Shown here: piece after piece, positions 5,977-6,368 of the stretch
How the letters are laid out: each line of letters opens with the position of its first letter
Numbering within the stretch: position 1 is the stretch's first letter
Assembly: GCA_003231035.1 (NCBI GenBank)
Contig: QIHU01000090.1
Span: 1 to 6,368, forward strand
From: Acidobacteriota bacterium
GTDB taxonomy: Bacteria > Acidobacteriota > Thermoanaerobaculia > Multivoradales > SZUA-115
DNA: 6,368 bases
Direction of reading: 5' to 3'
Notes under the pieces: model-generated
The model's input: the letters and a program-made list of their open reading frames with translations, nothing else
Databases searched by the model: none
Told to the model about the DNA's origin: nothing
Position numbers and translations under genes: made by a program

Positions 5977-6368
5977 ATGAAACCACCCGAGACCGTGCGC
6001 CTGGCGACCGGCAAACGCACTCTCTTCTTGACCAAAGACCCGGAGCTGATCCGCCAGCAGTTGGCGGGAACGCTCGATCTGCGCATGGCGGATCTGAGCG
6101 TCGACGACCTGCTGGACGACATCAACACCGACGCCATGACCCCGGCCTGGGTCTGCTTCAACCATCGTCCCGAAGACTTGGCGCGCGAGGCCTACGCCGG
6201 CTTGATCGTCGACGGCGAGCGCCTGTTCGAACGCGAGGCGCTGATCAACGGCAACTTCGAGGTCATTGTCTCCGGCCTGCGCAAGGGTGTTGGCAGCTCG
6301 CGCGAAACCGCCGTGCAGGCCGAGAAATGGAGCGGTATTCGACTGGCCATCGCCGCCTCTTTTGCCCC
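5977..6368 (+). CDS. Aconitase-superfamily protein, N-terminal swivel domain (partial)
   Basis: The ATG at 5977 has GGAG 6 nt upstream. The frame stays open for 130 codons to the window edge, so the C-terminus is missing. An N-terminal stretch of about 45 residues includes TLFLTKDPELIRQQLAG. It is followed by DDINTDAMTPAWVCF (47-61), NGNFEVIVSGLRKGVGSSRE (91-110) and GIRLAIAASFAP. DDxNTD and GSSRE are signatures of the swivel domain (LeuD-like) of aconitase and 3-isopropylmalate dehydratase; the GSSRE arginine is a substrate-binding residue. These enzymes interconvert hydroxy-acid isomers by dehydration and rehydration, using a [4Fe-4S] cluster held by the other domains. In stand-alone LeuD the DDxNTD motif lies nearer the N-terminus, so the extension suggests a fused protein with the swivel first, as in a subset of homoaconitase/isopropylmalate-dehydratase-like enzymes. 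Substrate cannot be told from this fragment. Confidence 0.75.
   Translation, partial: MKPPETVRLATGKRTLFLTKDPELIRQQLAGTLDLRMADLSVDDLLDDINTDAMTPAWVCFNHRPEDLAREAYAGLIVDGERLFEREALINGNFEVIVSGLRKGVGSSRETAVQAEKWSGIRLAIAASFA

Overview
The window is high-GC bacterial DNA with tightly packed genes, overlapping stop/start codons and clear Shine-Dalgarno (SD) sites. Gene content suggests a free-living Gram-negative-type bacterium of an Acidobacteriota-like group. That guess rests on the operon type and the small secreted-protein family, and it is low confidence. I see no tRNA, rRNA, CRISPR array, insertion sequence or phage gene.

Positions 1-4582 (plus strand) form one operon: the tail of a membrane-protein gene, a DUF4129 membrane protein, a DUF4350 membrane protein, a MoxR-family AAA+ ATPase and a DUF58 (von Willebrand A-like) membrane-anchored protein. 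Two of the junctions are GTGA overlaps and one is a TGATG overlap, so translation is probably coupled. Only the MoxR gene has a real gap (47 nt) and its own good SD. Such MoxR/DUF58/DUF4129/DUF4350 sets are widespread. By analogy with characterised MoxR-vWA pairs they are thought to act as an ATPase-driven chaperone or assembly module at the envelope, but the client is not known.

Positions 4608-5767 (minus strand) hold two small envelope genes converging on the operon. The first, 4608-5163, encodes a secreted protein whose reading frame is broken in the middle. It also carries a 15-bp tandem repeat. The second, 5267-5767, encodes a one-TM protein with a Coa1-like domain.

Positions 5768-5976 are a divergent intergenic region with a long imperfect inverted repeat. 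From 5977 to the window end is the start of a plus-strand aconitase-superfamily gene whose swivel domain lies at the N-terminal end; it is cut by the window edge.

Nothing here amounts to a clearly new system. The points most worth a second look are the broken secreted-protein gene, the inverted repeat in the divergent region, the swivel-first aconitase-like protein and the in-frame tandem repeats.
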